Source of the DNA: Xiphophorus maculatus
Lineage: Eukaryota > Chordata > Actinopteri > Cyprinodontiformes > Poeciliidae
Assembly: GCF_002775205.1 (NCBI RefSeq)
Contig: NC_036457.1
Location: 925,001-989,000, forward strand
Direction: 5' to 3'
Length of the DNA: 64,000 nucleotides
Below, piece after piece: positions 25,201-37,800 of the stretch; the stretch's first letter is position 1, and each line of letters starts with the position of its first letter. A model generated the notes under the pieces. The model made no database searches and was not told where the DNA came from. It saw only the letters and a program-made list of their open reading frames with translations. A program made the position numbers and the translations under genes.

Positions 25201-27587
25201 AACGATTCTTTAAAGCACATTCTGTCTCTGTGTGTTCAAACATTTTTTGTCAGATTATGTGGCAAACCCTGTCAGATTATTCACAAATGTGATTAACAAA
25301 GTTGTATTTTTCTTATTAAAAAGATTTCAACTGATAAAGGATGATTTAATAAAGTTTACATATAGGAAATCTAAGAACACAAAAGAGCAAACTGGGTTTC
25401 CAACTAATTTGTATTTAATTTCTTTCATTTTATTTAAAAAAATTGTGTATTAGTTTCATTTCCAAACCTTTACATAAGCACCTTGTTTTGTCAAAACTCA
25501 GATTTTTGTAAATAATGAAGCATTTAAAGTAGTTATTTTTAAACAGAGACGTTCATATGGCCTCTGCTGATAATAAATTAAAAATAAATACTTTGATGTT
25601 TCTGAATGTCTTTTATTTGACCTGAATGCTATTTTAGTTACAATGAGACTTATTTATTTATGTTGACGAGACGTTCGCCGGTTCTCCTGTTCAAGGACTA
25701 CTTCTGACTGGTTTCTGTTGTTTGTAAATGCTGCTGTCAAACTGGTCAAACTGGCAGCGCCGGCCATATTGATATCATTAGCTTGACGCCGCCACCTGTG
25801 AAGAGATTGTTCAGCGCAGCTTCCTGTGTGCAGCTGGTGTTGGACCGGCCCAAAGGAAATGCTCCGGTTTTGTTGGACTGCTGCTCTTTCTGCTGCTGCT
25901 GGAGACGCCAAGCAGAGCGCGTTAAATACTGGGCTAAAGGGATTAACGCAGGCTCAGATTAGAGCAAACCAGTTTATCTGCAACAAGCTGCAGGTTCAGA
26001 GCAGGAAGTGGTCAGACCTGCTGGTTTTTATTCACTGCAAAAACAAAATCTTCTTTTTATAGCTCAGATATTTTAGTACACTTAAAATAAGACCAAATTA
26101 ACCTACAAATAAATTTTCAACAAGATATAGGAGCTTGTTTTAAATAAATAATTCCTTAATATTGTTGAAAAAGGACTGGCAGATTATTTAATCTATAATA
26201 CATTTTCCCATGTTATTAGTGGCATAATCTGCCAATGTTTTTCATCAATATTAACAAATTGTTTATTTAAAACAAGCTTCTTATAAGTTACTAAAAAATT
26301 ACCTGTAAATTAATTTTGTATCATTTCAATTGTACTAAAATATTTCCACTATAAAAAATACTTGGTAAGATTTTGTGTTTTATAAATTTATTTCTGCATG
26401 ACTTTGTCTATTTATGCAAATCAGGTTTTGTGTTTAAAGGGGTAATTTTATGTTTTAATTTTTTTTAAAGTATTTCAGACGGTTTAGTGTTAATAGGGCA
26501 ATCTGTTTGCCTTTGGATCCCCATTAAAAAGACTAGTTTTGTTACATTTCCATTACAATTTCACATCTAATTTTAGTTCTTTTTTTTCATTTCCTCAGAC
26601 TGAATGTCCTTCACTACTTCTACTAGATGAAGATTTATTTATAAATCTAATCTATAAATGCTATAAATCTACATATTTGCACATACAGGGTTAAAAAAGC
26701 ATAAGTCTTATTTTTAAAAAGCAATTAAATAGCCAATTTTACAAATTTAATGAGTATTTATTATGTTTGCTAATAGGATTTACAAAAACATATTTTAAAA
26801 CATATATTAATGGACTAGATTTCTATTACAGTAATTTATTTATAGATGATTGCACAAAACAAAGAGCAGTCCCAATTAATTTACTCTTTGCAGAAACTGG
26901 ATGAGAAAAAAACCTATTAAACAATGTCATGTTTGATATAGCTCATACAGAAAATTCATGTGTATCTGTTAAGAAAACTGAAGAATAAATACTGATTTTC
27001 ATAAAAATATATTGATAAATAATATTTCTATGGTAATCTTTAAAAACACATTTTTAGAGCACAACATAAAAGAAGTTAATTTAATTTGAGATGATTCTGA
27101 GCAACATTATATTTGAATCTGATATAAAAAAACATATTTGTTTGAACATTTAAATGTGTTGTCAATGGAAAATGTGTTGTATTTTTAACGATATACTATA
27201 TTTGTATAAAAGGTTTCATCAGATCATTCAATTAGAGCAACAAACACTTCGAGTTAAAATTCAGGCCTTATCAGATGAGCATAAAAATGTTTTAAAAATA
27301 ATTACAAAGCTATTTTCTTTACAATTACAATAACTGCAACACATCTGTACCACCACATGGTGGCAGTACTGTATCAAACAGTCATAAAGCAACACATTAT
27401 GAGTAATAAACATGATTTGTTTTTGTCTACAGATCTTTCTCTTAGGTGGTCAAACCCCGGCTGGTTATCAATCATTAAACACCAACGTAAAGTAAGCACA
27501 GGTGAGCTTCTTTAAGGAACAGCTTTCTTGTCGTTTCACACTGATCCTTTAGCTGCTGCATGTGTTGATAATCTGTGGAGCAGGAGG
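22294..27587 (+). other. mapre3 first intron, AT-rich, few landmarks
   Basis: About 5.3 kb of AT-rich sequence. It holds one palindromic element (26033-26380) and a more GC-rich patch at about 25660-25990 with open frames on both strands that resemble no known protein. The splice acceptor before the coding exon was not settled: several AG dinucleotides lie at 27440-27510. Confidence 0.5.
26033..26380. mobile_element. Near-palindromic element, CACTGCAAAAAC family
   Basis: It starts CACTGCAAAAACAAAATCTT and its right half is an approximate reverse complement, as in the copies at 20672 and 31784. It is non-coding and its ends are approximate. Confidence 0.65.
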
Positions 27588-30015
27588 ATGGCGGTGAATG
27601 TCTACTCCACTTCCATGACTGCGGACAACCTGAGCCGCCATGACATGCTGGCCTGGGTCAACGACTCCCTGCAGCTCACCTACACAAAGATCGAGCAGCT
27701 CTGCTCAGGTTAGCAGCCACGTTTCATAAGCATTAATCAGATCAAACAGAGATTTTATTCCATTAACGCCTCCTCCTCCTGCTGCAGGCGCTGCTTACTG
27801 CCAGTTCATGGACATGCTGTTTCCGGGCTGCATATTGTTGAAAAAGGTCAAGTTCAATGCCAAGCTGGAGCACGAGTACATTCACAACTTTAAGGTTTTA
27901 CAGGCTGCGTTCAAGAGGATGAATGTGGACAAGGTGAGACAGACGATCGCTGCTTACTACCTCAACCTCTTTAACCGACTGATGCCAGACGCCGCAGATT
28001 TGACCTTCCTGCCTCTCTGTTAAACACCAACATGCCTGGTATCCATGGAATGGTCTGACATTTAACTGACAAAAAACATTTGAGCAGAAATCAAAAGAAA
28101 CATTGTATGGAGCTCTGGTAGTGGCAAAAAAGTATATATTTTGGTGGCTTTAATTTTTTTCTTTTTCAGCGATATGCGCCTGAATTTGTTGTAATTTTTC
28201 TTCCTTTTAAATCGGATTTCCAAAAAAATACACTTCAATTGGAGTTAAATATAAGAATTTCTTAAAGAAATATATCAAAAACAAGCAATTTTAAACATGT
28301 AAGAATAAGTTTAGTAATCCCCCGTTTTGCTAACCTGTGCCAAAAGCAAAACGCCTCGGTATTTTTTACTAAAACATCTGTAAATTTGCTTTAAATTACT
28401 TCAGCTGCATCGATCTTTTCACAAGTAATGGTAGATCTATGGTTTCCAAAAAAATCTATTAATCTATTAATGATATTTCTAGAATGTTTATATATGGTAT
28501 AATGCAAAAATAATTCTGGAGAGGGACAAAAAAATCCAAAATCTTTTATGTTAAAGTCCTAATTTGTCTGAAACTGCTTTGATACTTACACTCCTGATGG
28601 AGTCTCCCAGGTGTTTGGTTTATTTTGATACAAAGATTATTATTATAAATAGAAAAACTAGATTAGATTTGGGTATGTTAGTTTTAACACAGTTCAGAAA
28701 ACCTTTTGAGGATTATGAGGTAAATAATAAAAAGCAGACAGGAGTAACTTTCCATTCTCTGACATTTTAAAATTTTTTTAGAATTTTGACTTTTTTTCCT
28801 TAAAAATCTGATCCCTTCTCAAAATTCAGATTTGCTTTTATACAATTCTGATTTTTTTTGTCCCTCAAAATCGTCCGTTCCTTAAAAATCTGGGGGATTT
28901 TTCTCCGAATTCTGACTGTAATCTTCTGAGATTAAAATCCAGATTATTTTTTTCCAGTGTTCCTAATCTTCCGCTCCTCTCCTGCTGCGGTTCTCAGATC
29001 ATTCCTGTGGAGAGGCTGGTGAAGGGAAAGTTTCAGGACAACTTTGAGTTCCTCCAGTGGTTCAAGAGGTTTTTCGACGCCAACTACGACGGGAAAGAGT
29101 ACGACCCGCTACTGATGAGGCAGGGCCAGGAGGGAACGCCGCCGCCGCCTAACCCAGGTACAGAGGACACCAGTGTGTAGGTGTGTGTGTGTGTGTGTAT
29201 CTGGTTCAGAGCTTCATTTAATAAATCATCACCTCACTGCATCCCCTCTGTAACCAGGGGAACCCATCCATCCCAAACCTAAGCGACGCCCTCGCTCAGG
29301 TAACAGCATCAGCTCGGCGTTTGGGTTGTTGATTCGACGGTTCTGGTTTGCTGTGAGCAGCCTTGGTGTGTTTTGGTGTGTTTTTGTTGTGCTGTCATAC
29401 TGCCAAATAAGTGGGAAAGTAAACACAAGCTGCAGTTGATAGGTTTATATAAGTGTAGAATGTGTAAATAAGCCAGAAAATATAAACATTTTGCACTTAA
29501 GATAAAAAAAACCTTTTTCTTTAAATATGTTCTACCCAGAATTTGTTAAGTGGCATTTTTAGCTTCACCTGGTTCAAATTCTGCAAAAAAAATCTGCTAT
29601 TAAACAGCTTTTGTTATCAAATTATTAATCAGTAAACCCAAAACTAATCAACAGATCAGCCCTTTGTTGTAATGATGTCAAGTTAAGCAGAAAGAGACAA
29701 ACTTTTCACACGTTGATGTTAAAAGAAGCAGCATTCAGCTTCTATGCTCCACAAATCTGGAACAAACTTCCAGAAAACTGCAAAACAGCCGAAACACTGA
29801 GTTCCTTTAAATCCAGAGTAAAACACACCTGTTTAGAGTTGCTTCTGAAATTTCATAAATGAAACATTAATAAACATTTTGATGTGTAACGACGGCACTT
29901 AACAAAATGTAATGTTTCAGTTGTTGACTCTGTTCTACAGCTTTATGTTTTTATCATGTAAATCACTTTGAACTGCCTTGGTGCTGAAATGTGCTAACGA
30001 CATAAAAGAGATTGG

Positions 30016-30068
<53 letters not shown>

Positions 30069-32384
30069 AAGTATTTATTTTGCTGCAGATGATCAACCGT
30101 TCACAAAAGTAATGTTACATTATTTAGGCAATAAATGGTCATTGTTTTATTTAAGAAAGGAATTGAATAAGTTGATTTTTTGCATCTCTGAATATTTTTC
30201 TAATATTGTACAAAAAGGCTAAAGTACGAATGTGTCGTTTTAAAATCATTTTAACATATTAATTGTCAGAATAATCATTAGCTAATTTAAAACTAAATTA
30301 ATTGTTTGCTGCAACTGGAAAGAAAGTTTGCGTTTGAATATTGAGGGACTCTGGGGTAATAAAAACAGCTTTTATTACCCTCATTTAATTAATCCGATTA
30401 GGAAAACTGAGGACAGTTTCCATTTCTTTGAAGGGTTCTGGTTTGCCTTAAGTTTTATCTTCAAAGTGAAGTTAATCAAAATGTCAGAGTTAAGCTTTTC
30501 TGTTTGTTTACCGAACGTCAAAAGCAGGAAATGCAAGGAAAATATGAACCATAAAAACGTCCCAAACTGCTCCGGAACTATAAAGACTTTTATTTCTGTT
30601 TCAGTCCCCATGAGAACGTCTCCCACAGCACCGAAGACCGTCCCCGTCCCCCAGAGACAGATCAACCCACCAGCAGCCCGCAGAAACAACCCAGTGACCC
30701 GCAACGGGGGAGACGCAGAACTCATAGAGCTAAACCAGCAGGTACCGCGGTTCTGTCCGGTCCAAACCCAGTCTACCTGCATGAGGAGTCTCAGGTTAAC
30801 TGTTCCAGGGATGTAGCTGCCCAGTATGTTGAACTGGTTGTGTCTGAGTGTCCCAGTTTGTGTTTTTTGGTGTCTGGTTGCAGATACTGGACATGAAGCT
30901 GACCATCGACGGGCTGGAGAAGGAGAGAGACTTCTACTTCGGCAAACTGAGAGACATTGAGCTCATCTGTCAGGAAAACGAAAGTGACTCCAACAACCCG
31001 GTTCTCGGCAAAATCATCGACATACTGTACGCTACAGAGGTAAACGAAGTCCGGCAGACTCAAACACCGCCACGTTTACAGAGCGAATACCGTAACAACC
31101 ACAAAGAGGACATCAAAACACATCCAGAGAGTTTCATCTGAAATACTCACTGCCTTTGAAATCTGTTATAAATGTTATGTTGAGCGGAGTTTTGGTAGTA
31201 ACTAGTTACATTTACTTTAGTAACTTTTTTGAAAAAAATTGAAATTTAAAAGTATTTTACAACGCTGTACTTTTTACATTTACTTGAGTAGCTTTCTTAC
31301 AAACTATCGCTGCTTTTACGTCAGTAAAATATCCACTGAATGAAGAACAAACATGTTTTAACCAGAAATTCACCAAACAACCAAACACACACCTGCAGTT
31401 TTTATTAAGTTTCATTGAAAGAAACTGATTTGGAAAACTGTTTATTTTTGCCTGATTTTATTTTATCACAATTATGTAATATAGAGGAATTATTTTCAAT
31501 TTGGTCTTTAAAATACCAAAAGTTCCACTTACATTTTATTTTGATAAGTCTAATGATGTAGTTTTAAAATATTAAATAATTAATGTTTTGATCAGTTACT
31601 CAGTACTTGAGTAAACTTTTCAGCAAATACTTTTTTAATCTTACAAGTAATACTTACACTGGCAGGTTACCATTTGAAATACTTCAAGAACAAAGATTGG
31701 AAACATAAAATTACCTCTTTAAATACAAAAGCTGATTTGCATAAACAGCCAAAGTAATGTAGAAATAAATGTATGTAAAGTAGCACTGCAAAAACTCAAA
31801 ATCTTACCAAGTATTTTGGATTGTTTCTAGTGCAAATATCTTGAAATAATAGAAAATTAACTGATCTTTTCAGGAGCTTGTTTTAAATAATTCCTTAATA
31901 TTGATGAAAAATATTGGCAAATTGTTTCATTTATAACATGGAAAAAAATGTAATAAGTTAAATAATGTGCCACTGGAATAACTACTTTTTTCCATCAATG
32001 TTAAGGAATTATTTAGGTAAAACAATTTGTAAGTTTGTTTTGTCTTATTTCAAAGATACTAAGATATTTGTACTAGAAACTAGACAAAAATAATTAGTAG
32101 GATTTTGTGTTTTTTCAGTGTGCAGCAGAAAACAGATGCAGCTTTTTTGTGAGACAATTTTAGTTTGTGGCTAATAGTTTCTCCATCTGCATAAAGCAGA
32201 GGCTGACTTGGGGGCAAATTTGTATCAACTCTCGTGACATCCAGTGAGAAAACGTTTATGGAAACATTTAGTGACATCCGAGCAACACAGATATAAAAAC
32301 TGACTCAAACTGTCTCCACAGGAAGGATTCGCGCCTCCAGAAGACGAAGAAATTGATGAAGGACGAGATCAGCAGGAGTTCTGA
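27588..32384 (+). CDS. mapre3: Microtubule-associated protein RP/EB family member 3 (EB3)
   Basis: EB3 tracks growing microtubule plus ends and recruits CAP-Gly and SxIP proteins. Coding exons: 27588-27708, 27788-27933, 28998-29157, 29258-29299, 30605-30741, 30884-31039, 32322-32384; all GT-AG and in phase, 274 residues (human isoforms 281 and 266). A calponin-homology domain spans about residues 14-116 ([28 protein letters not shown]). A basic, proline-rich linker follows. The EB-homology coiled coil lies at about 195-255 ([20 protein letters not shown]), followed by an acidic tail ending QEF. The linker VPMRTSP and the tail mark EB3 rather than EB1 or EB2. The 42-nt exon encodes a basic [14 protein letters not shown] segment. 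The start is the ATG at 27588 because MAVNVYS is the invariant EB start; an upstream in-frame ATG at 27528 lies in the 5' leader. Confidence 0.95.
28775..28950. repeat. Degenerate AATTCTGACTTTTTTTCTC-type repeat
   Basis: Imperfect repeats of a motif like AAAATTCAGATTT/TTTTTCTCAGAATTCTGAC. Similar patches occur at about 37730-37960, 41690-41745, 46575-46685 and 47870-48085. Confidence 0.5.
29455..30325 (-). mobile_element. hAT-like miniature element split by an L2 LINE insertion
   Basis: Family sequence in reverse orientation runs from about 29455 to 29727 and resumes after 30066, ending near AATTGTTTGCTGCAACTGG. The missing middle is the L2 fragment at 29728-30066. It lies between mapre3 exons 29258-29299 and 30605-30741. 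Boundaries are approximate. Confidence 0.6.
29728..30066 (+). mobile_element. 5'-truncated L2-type LINE tail with (GATT)n end
   Basis: One frame reads [17 protein letters not shown] and [15 protein letters not shown], the typical C-terminus of L2-clade reverse transcriptase. A 3' UTR follows and the fragment ends in a (GATT)n run at about 30013-30066. L2 elements end in short tandem repeats of this sort. Only the last 340 bp or so are present. Confidence 0.75.
31185..31665. repeat. Dispersed repeat rich in ACTTGAGTA
   Basis: Aligns by eye with 17935-18480, including CAGTTACTCAGTACTTGAGT near the right end. It lies between the last two mapre3 exons. Confidence 0.55.
31784..32120. mobile_element. 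Near-palindromic element, CACTGCAAAAAC family
   Basis: It starts CACTGCAAAAACTCAAAATC and ends TTTTTTCAGTG, with a roughly reverse-complementary interior. This copy shows both ends best. Confidence 0.7.
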
Positions 32385-33600
32385 AATCCTCCTCCTTTTT
32401 TTCCGCCTCCATCTGCCACCTGTCATACTTTAATCAGACCATCAAGTCTTTTTTTGCCTGGTTTTATCCCCATAAGTTCATTCTTAAACTCTCTGACTTC
32501 CTCCATCTCATTCACGGCTTCACATGTCCATGACGACTTTGTTGGACCGGCTAGCTTCCCCCAGACTTTGACTTGCAAAGGACGCTCACCCAGATGCGTC
32601 TGGACCGGCCCGGCCCGACTTGGCTCGACTGACTAACTCTAACCTGCTTCCAGAGGAGGGCAGACGCCCGGCACGGTGAGTCACGTTCAGAGTCACAACG
32701 GGATTTTAAAGCGCTTTCCTGGAGACAAGCCGCTTCCTTTGCACCAAGAGTTCATACACAAAACACTACCAAGTTTTACAAGCAATGTGATTGTTTTCTT
32801 TACGAGCTGAGATTATCGAAATAAGGCCTGCAAAATGGAAATATTTTGATTACATGATGACAAGTGAACGATTAGACATATCAGACTGAACAGCACACAT
32901 GTACATGCTTCAAGCGACTCATCGCCCTGAGGGAAAACATCGGGTTCATCATGAAACTGCTCTGACAGCTCGTTAGGTGACCACCGCATGGTGTATTTAT
33001 GTTTCTATTTATTTATCTTTGTTAATCTGCTCTGTACAGTTTCTGAAAAAAACAAACAAACAAACAGTGGTTTGGATTTGGGGAGATTGAAAGTCTTGCA
33101 CTAAATGTAGCGAAACAAGCCGAGCGAAATGATCCAAAATGCCAACATGCAGTGACTGGCTGCTGCCAGGAAGACACAGGAAGATGCAATTTTATATTTT
33201 GTAGATTTGTTCTAAAGAAGTATGTTTTGTTTTCTTTTTTATTTGCATTGAATTCCTCAGTGGCCAAGTCAAAGGCGTCTTTTTATTTATCAAACAAATA
33301 TCAGGCTATAAAATCTATGAATGAACAAACACTGCAGACCCACACTACTAAATACTAATGTTTGACTGTGTTTATTTAGTTAAACATGTTAGCTGCTACC
33401 ATTATTCCTCTGTTGCCGCATTTGAGTTTTCATGTATTGCAAAACGCCAACATGGCTGCCAGCAGAGGTTTGGTTTGTTGTGATTAATAACCAGGCTGAG
33501 CAGCCGGAGAGGAGAGCTTCTCACCACGGCGGCCGGGTGACCAACTTGCATCATTTGGATTTACTGCTGGAATGAAATAAAGCTCTGAGGTTTCAAGAAA
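32385..33600 (+). other. mapre3: 3' UTR of mapre3
   Basis: No coding signal follows the stop at 32384. A consensus AATAAA lies at 33576-33581, giving a UTR of about 1.2 kb. The open frames inside are short and unrelated to known proteins. Confidence 0.65.
33576..33581 (+). terminator. mapre3: Polyadenylation signal of mapre3
   Basis: AATAAA in the context GAAATAAAGCTCTGAGG, followed by a TG-rich stretch. Confidence 0.65.
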
Positions 33601-34680
33601 ATGAAAATGTTTGCTGCTTCGTTTATTGACCAGATTATCTGATAAATGTCAGATTTATTCCTGTACATCTTAAATACACTAATATTCCTATTATTAGGTT
33701 GCAAAAAACTTGATTCTGTTTGGTTTAAAAGTTCTTGAACTGAGGGTGACATTTATTGTCTTGCAAATTTAATAAGATTGGGAATGGTGCGAAACCAGAA
33801 TGTGTCAGTGTTTTCAAAAAGACCCTAAATAGTAAAATGTAATCGCTGATAATTATTGGAACAATACACACTTGTAATAATGAGCTTATGATTTTTAACC
33901 TGAACTCAGGCCTTCAACTTTCAGAACAGGGATGTCCAAAGTGTGGCCCGAGGGCCATTTGCGGCCCTCTGGATGATTTTGTTTGGCCCTTTGGTTCACA
34001 ATACAACAATGAATTCACAATTAATTCAATATTTTTACAGATAAAATCTAATTACTTTTATTTATTTAGCTACAAGGCTAAATAAATACAAGGCTTTTTT
34101 TTATTAAACTTGTTTCTGCTTTTATTTGTTACACTTTATGCTGCTTAGCCTTTGTTGCCAAACGTAACAAAAAAAGGATAATAAACTCCAATAAAGTTTT
34201 TTAAAATGACACAATGCATTTACAGATTCCTTTTCTAGAAAACTTAAGACTACTTTGTTTTATTAAAATATTGTTTATTTGGTATATTATCGAAGTGGTT
34301 AAGACAATATGACTGAAGAGACTTGAAATGTGAAAAATTAAAAAATGTTCTACACTGAAACAGGACACTTCGCTTTGAACACAAAATATCAGATCACAAT
34401 TTAATTTTGAAGTGACTTTTAACTGCTTCTGTGGCAAGCCTTTTTAGCATTCAACCAACAACCCCATCTATCTGTAATACCTCGTTTAGAGAGCAATGTC
34501 CTTACCAGTCGAAATTTAAATAAGATATATTAACAAGGGTATTATTGCTAGTAGAAACTTAAGATTTTGGATATCCATAATTACAATTGTATAAGTAAGA
34601 TATTTGGAACGCTTAGCTGGTCTGGCTATTAAATGTTAACATGACTTGCCATAGAGAGTTCCTAGCTTGGCTGAGATGAA
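33600..34680. other. mapre3-tmem214 spacer with one old repeat fragment
   Basis: AT-rich sequence. The part starting near 33929 (GGATGTCCAAAGTGTGGCCC) resembles the end of a widespread vertebrate hAT-type repeat. I see no gene. Confidence 0.45.
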
Positions 34681-34857
34681 AGCTAACGGTTTAAACGCAA
34701 TGCCCGCTGACGTCAGGCCGTCAACGAGACGTGGCAAAGCCGTTGATCAGAGCTGACGGAGTGTCCCTTCATCGTAGTCACACGTTAGCAGCAAGAAGAG
34801 AGGAATTAAAGTCACGGTACCTCACGAACTAATAACTGACCCACCTGGACTGGAAAC
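34681..34857 (+). promoter_or_regulatory. tmem214: tmem214 promoter with CRE palindrome
   Basis: TGACGTCA at 34708-34715 is a perfect cAMP-response element, about 145 bp before the start codon. GAGACGTGGC follows about 14 bp later and contains an ACGTGG core like XBP1/ATF6 sites. Proximity and motif are seen; use by CREB/ATF factors is inferred. Confidence 0.5.
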
Positions 34858-37800
34858 ATGGCCTCTAACAACGGCTCGGCCGGGAAGTGGGAGGTAGTGA
34901 AGAAAGGGAGAAAAAGTAACCCGGGAGGAGGGAAGTCTAACGGCGGAAACGGGGGTAGTAGGAAAGCCCTCGGGGAGTCTAACCAACCGTCCAGACGTAA
35001 GTGAACAAGGCCTGGCCTTGATAGCTAGCTCCTGTTCCTACCGGATTTTCATTTTACCAATGAAAATTATGCAAAGGGATGTTGTATCTATAGCTGTGTG
35101 TGTTTTATTTAAAATAAAAATGTCCGCAATGTTAACTGACAGAGCTGCTGAGTGTCTCACAGCTGTCAACTGATTTGGCAAGCTAACCGTAATTGCTAGC
35201 CTTCATCCAGTGTTTCTTCCTTTTTAATATTATTTTGGTAATGTTTCCCCTTCAAATTGACAAGATATTATATACACAAATCTACGGACACATAAATTAA
35301 AAACTAGCCACTGACTGCTTTCTCAGTCTTGAGTTTTCCTGTAGGAAGCTAATGAGCTAGCGTTAGCATTTAGCAGCATCCTAGCAGCTCAGTAGAAACC
35401 TCACCGCTGTTGTAGAAAACGCAGAAAAGCTTAAACTTTTCTGCGTTTTAAACTCCGAAGTGATTTGTTTTATTTAATATAGTAATTAAATATTGAATAG
35501 AATGGTTTTTATTTCCAGGCAGCTGTTCTAGCTGAAACAGGATATTTAAAAAAAATATTTTAAAAAAATTATTATTATTAAAATAGACACACACAAAAAA
35601 TACATTTAAAACAAGGCAATTTTACAAACAAAAAACAGAGGTCACACGTCCTTGTTTTTGTTCCTCATTTGGGAGCAATGTCTTATTCTTTGCATATTTC
35701 ACTAAAATAAACAGGTTTTTATCAGACAGGAACATATAAAACGTGTCAGTCCAGTTAAACAACTAAATACATATAAAAATGTATTCTTGCAAAGTTAATT
35801 TTCTAATATTTGGCCAAATTTTAATACCTGAATGCAGAGTTTAAATACATAGCGTCCCTTGCAAATATGATATCTCATAAAATGATTATTTGGCCTTTTG
35901 GATGGATTCAGAGAGGCACAGAGAGACTGTGATGGAGAAGAAATAAATTAATCATAACCTATATTGTCATCCAGGACTAGTTATGTGTTATTGATGTTGT
36001 GCAGTTGTAACAATAAGCCTGTATTTCAAAGTAAAATGGAAACTACCCTGGTCACTTCTTGCTTTATTTTATTGTTTTTACCTGAGATCTGTCGCCTCAC
36101 CTCATGTTTATTAGCTAAACGTCTTTTTGCATGATTTAAACGTCACAAAATACACATTTTGATTATTTAACATCCTCAAATTTTAGAAAGCAGAATAAGT
36201 GGCTGTAAACTACTGTAGATGTCCCATCTGAGGTTTTCAGAGCTTGAAAAGCATTTAGCTGGATTACTAGTTGGACTGACAGCGCCAAGTTGCCACATCA
36301 GCAAAGCAACACAGCTGACGCTAAATGTTTCTGAATTCATGGTTTATTAAATGAGTTTCATAAACCTTTGAAATGATTACTCTTGAGTATTCAGGCTTAT
36401 TAATTCTAGATATTTTTGCAAAGGTATTGATCTAATTTAATTGTAAAAGGCAGCAAGCAGATGCTCTCTGTATCTAAGAATATGAGTAATAAGATCTTGA
36501 CCTTGTGATCCGTTTATGCTCCACTTTTATCCCTGAGTCATTCTGTCCAAAGTCCGTTTGTTCAGTAAACAACATCAGCAGGGAGGCTCTGTTAACGTTT
36601 TGCTTTGAAAGCACTTTTTGTCTTTGTATTTACAATTCTGTTGACAAGTAATTAATCTTAAATTAAAACCTAACAGCAGCAGATTATCACTGTATTCAGT
36701 AAGATAATTATTTGCTAAATCTGTCTGCATATTTACACAGAATTCCTCTACAAATAATTCTGTAATGTGTATCTAATAAATCATGCTGCTTAATAAAAAT
36801 GTTCTCCTTAGTTTATTTGTGATCTGCCTTTATTGAAGAGAAATTGGAATCTAAAACCAACAGCATCTGATCTTTGTGGAGAAGTTGATATTCTTCCTTC
36901 AGTAAATGTGTAATTAAACAATTTTGTGTTAAATAATAGACTCTCATACCACATTTATTTTTCAGAACCTTGCAGAGAACTGAGCAATCAGATGAGATTT
37001 CTTACATGAAAGCTGCACGTTCCATCTGCACCTAAAGCTAGATTTCACCAACGTTTCCTACTACAAATGCTGCGATCTGTTTTTATTTTGTTTCTTTTTT
37101 TAAACTTTAAGCTGTCAGAACCCAATTAGCTGTGAGGTCAAATTTCTTTCAAGAGTTATAATATAAATAAATCAATACATTTAATTCGCGTGGATGTAAT
37201 GGAGCAGCTACTTATTTTTTAAAACAAAAATTTATTGGATTTGACATTTTAAACTGTATTTTTTTACATATATATTTAGAACCTTACATTTGCAATCTGA
37301 TTTCCTAAAGGCTGCCATTATTTGCACTTCCCATAGATTTCAGGTGCTTTAAATAATTGAAAATGCCTGAATTTCAACGTTTGAAAAGTGTTTGATTTCT
37401 GTATGAAGTCCTTGAATGTTACTGATATTCAGACTGCACAGTTTGGTAATAAAGTGGAATCTAACATTTGATTAAAAGTCAAATTAATCAAATGTTAATT
37501 TATCTACAAACCAGATATTTGTAGATAATAAAAAGACGCAGGCACATTTTTTTTTCTTGCGGTCTTATGTTAAATCAGATCAAATTCCTCTTATTTTCAG
37601 TCAGTTAAAATTAGCAAAAATATTTTTATATTCTAAGTGCCAAAACTGACAATCTTTTAGTTTTTGTGTGTGTAACTTTCTTAGACTGGTCAGATGTGTC
37701 TAAGAGGAACATTTCAAAACATTCCTTAGAAAATTTCTGATTTCTAAAAATTTATTTTTTTCTAGCTAATTTTTGACTCTTCAAATTCAGAAATTTTTTT

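Noticed and set aside
25654-26062. Overlapping open frames on both strands in mapre3 intron 1
   Set aside because: Due to a local GC-rich patch; no homology recognised and the right part runs into the palindromic element.
27808-28023. Extension of the mapre3 exon past 27933 to a stop at 28023
   Set aside because: The exon ends at a good GTGAGA donor and the family continues with [13 protein letters not shown] in the exon at 28998; the extension is intron sequence.
30328-30816. 162-residue open frame as one protein
   Set aside because: Only 30605-30741 is a mapre3 exon; the rest is intron read-through, shown by the acceptor at 30604 and donor at 30742.
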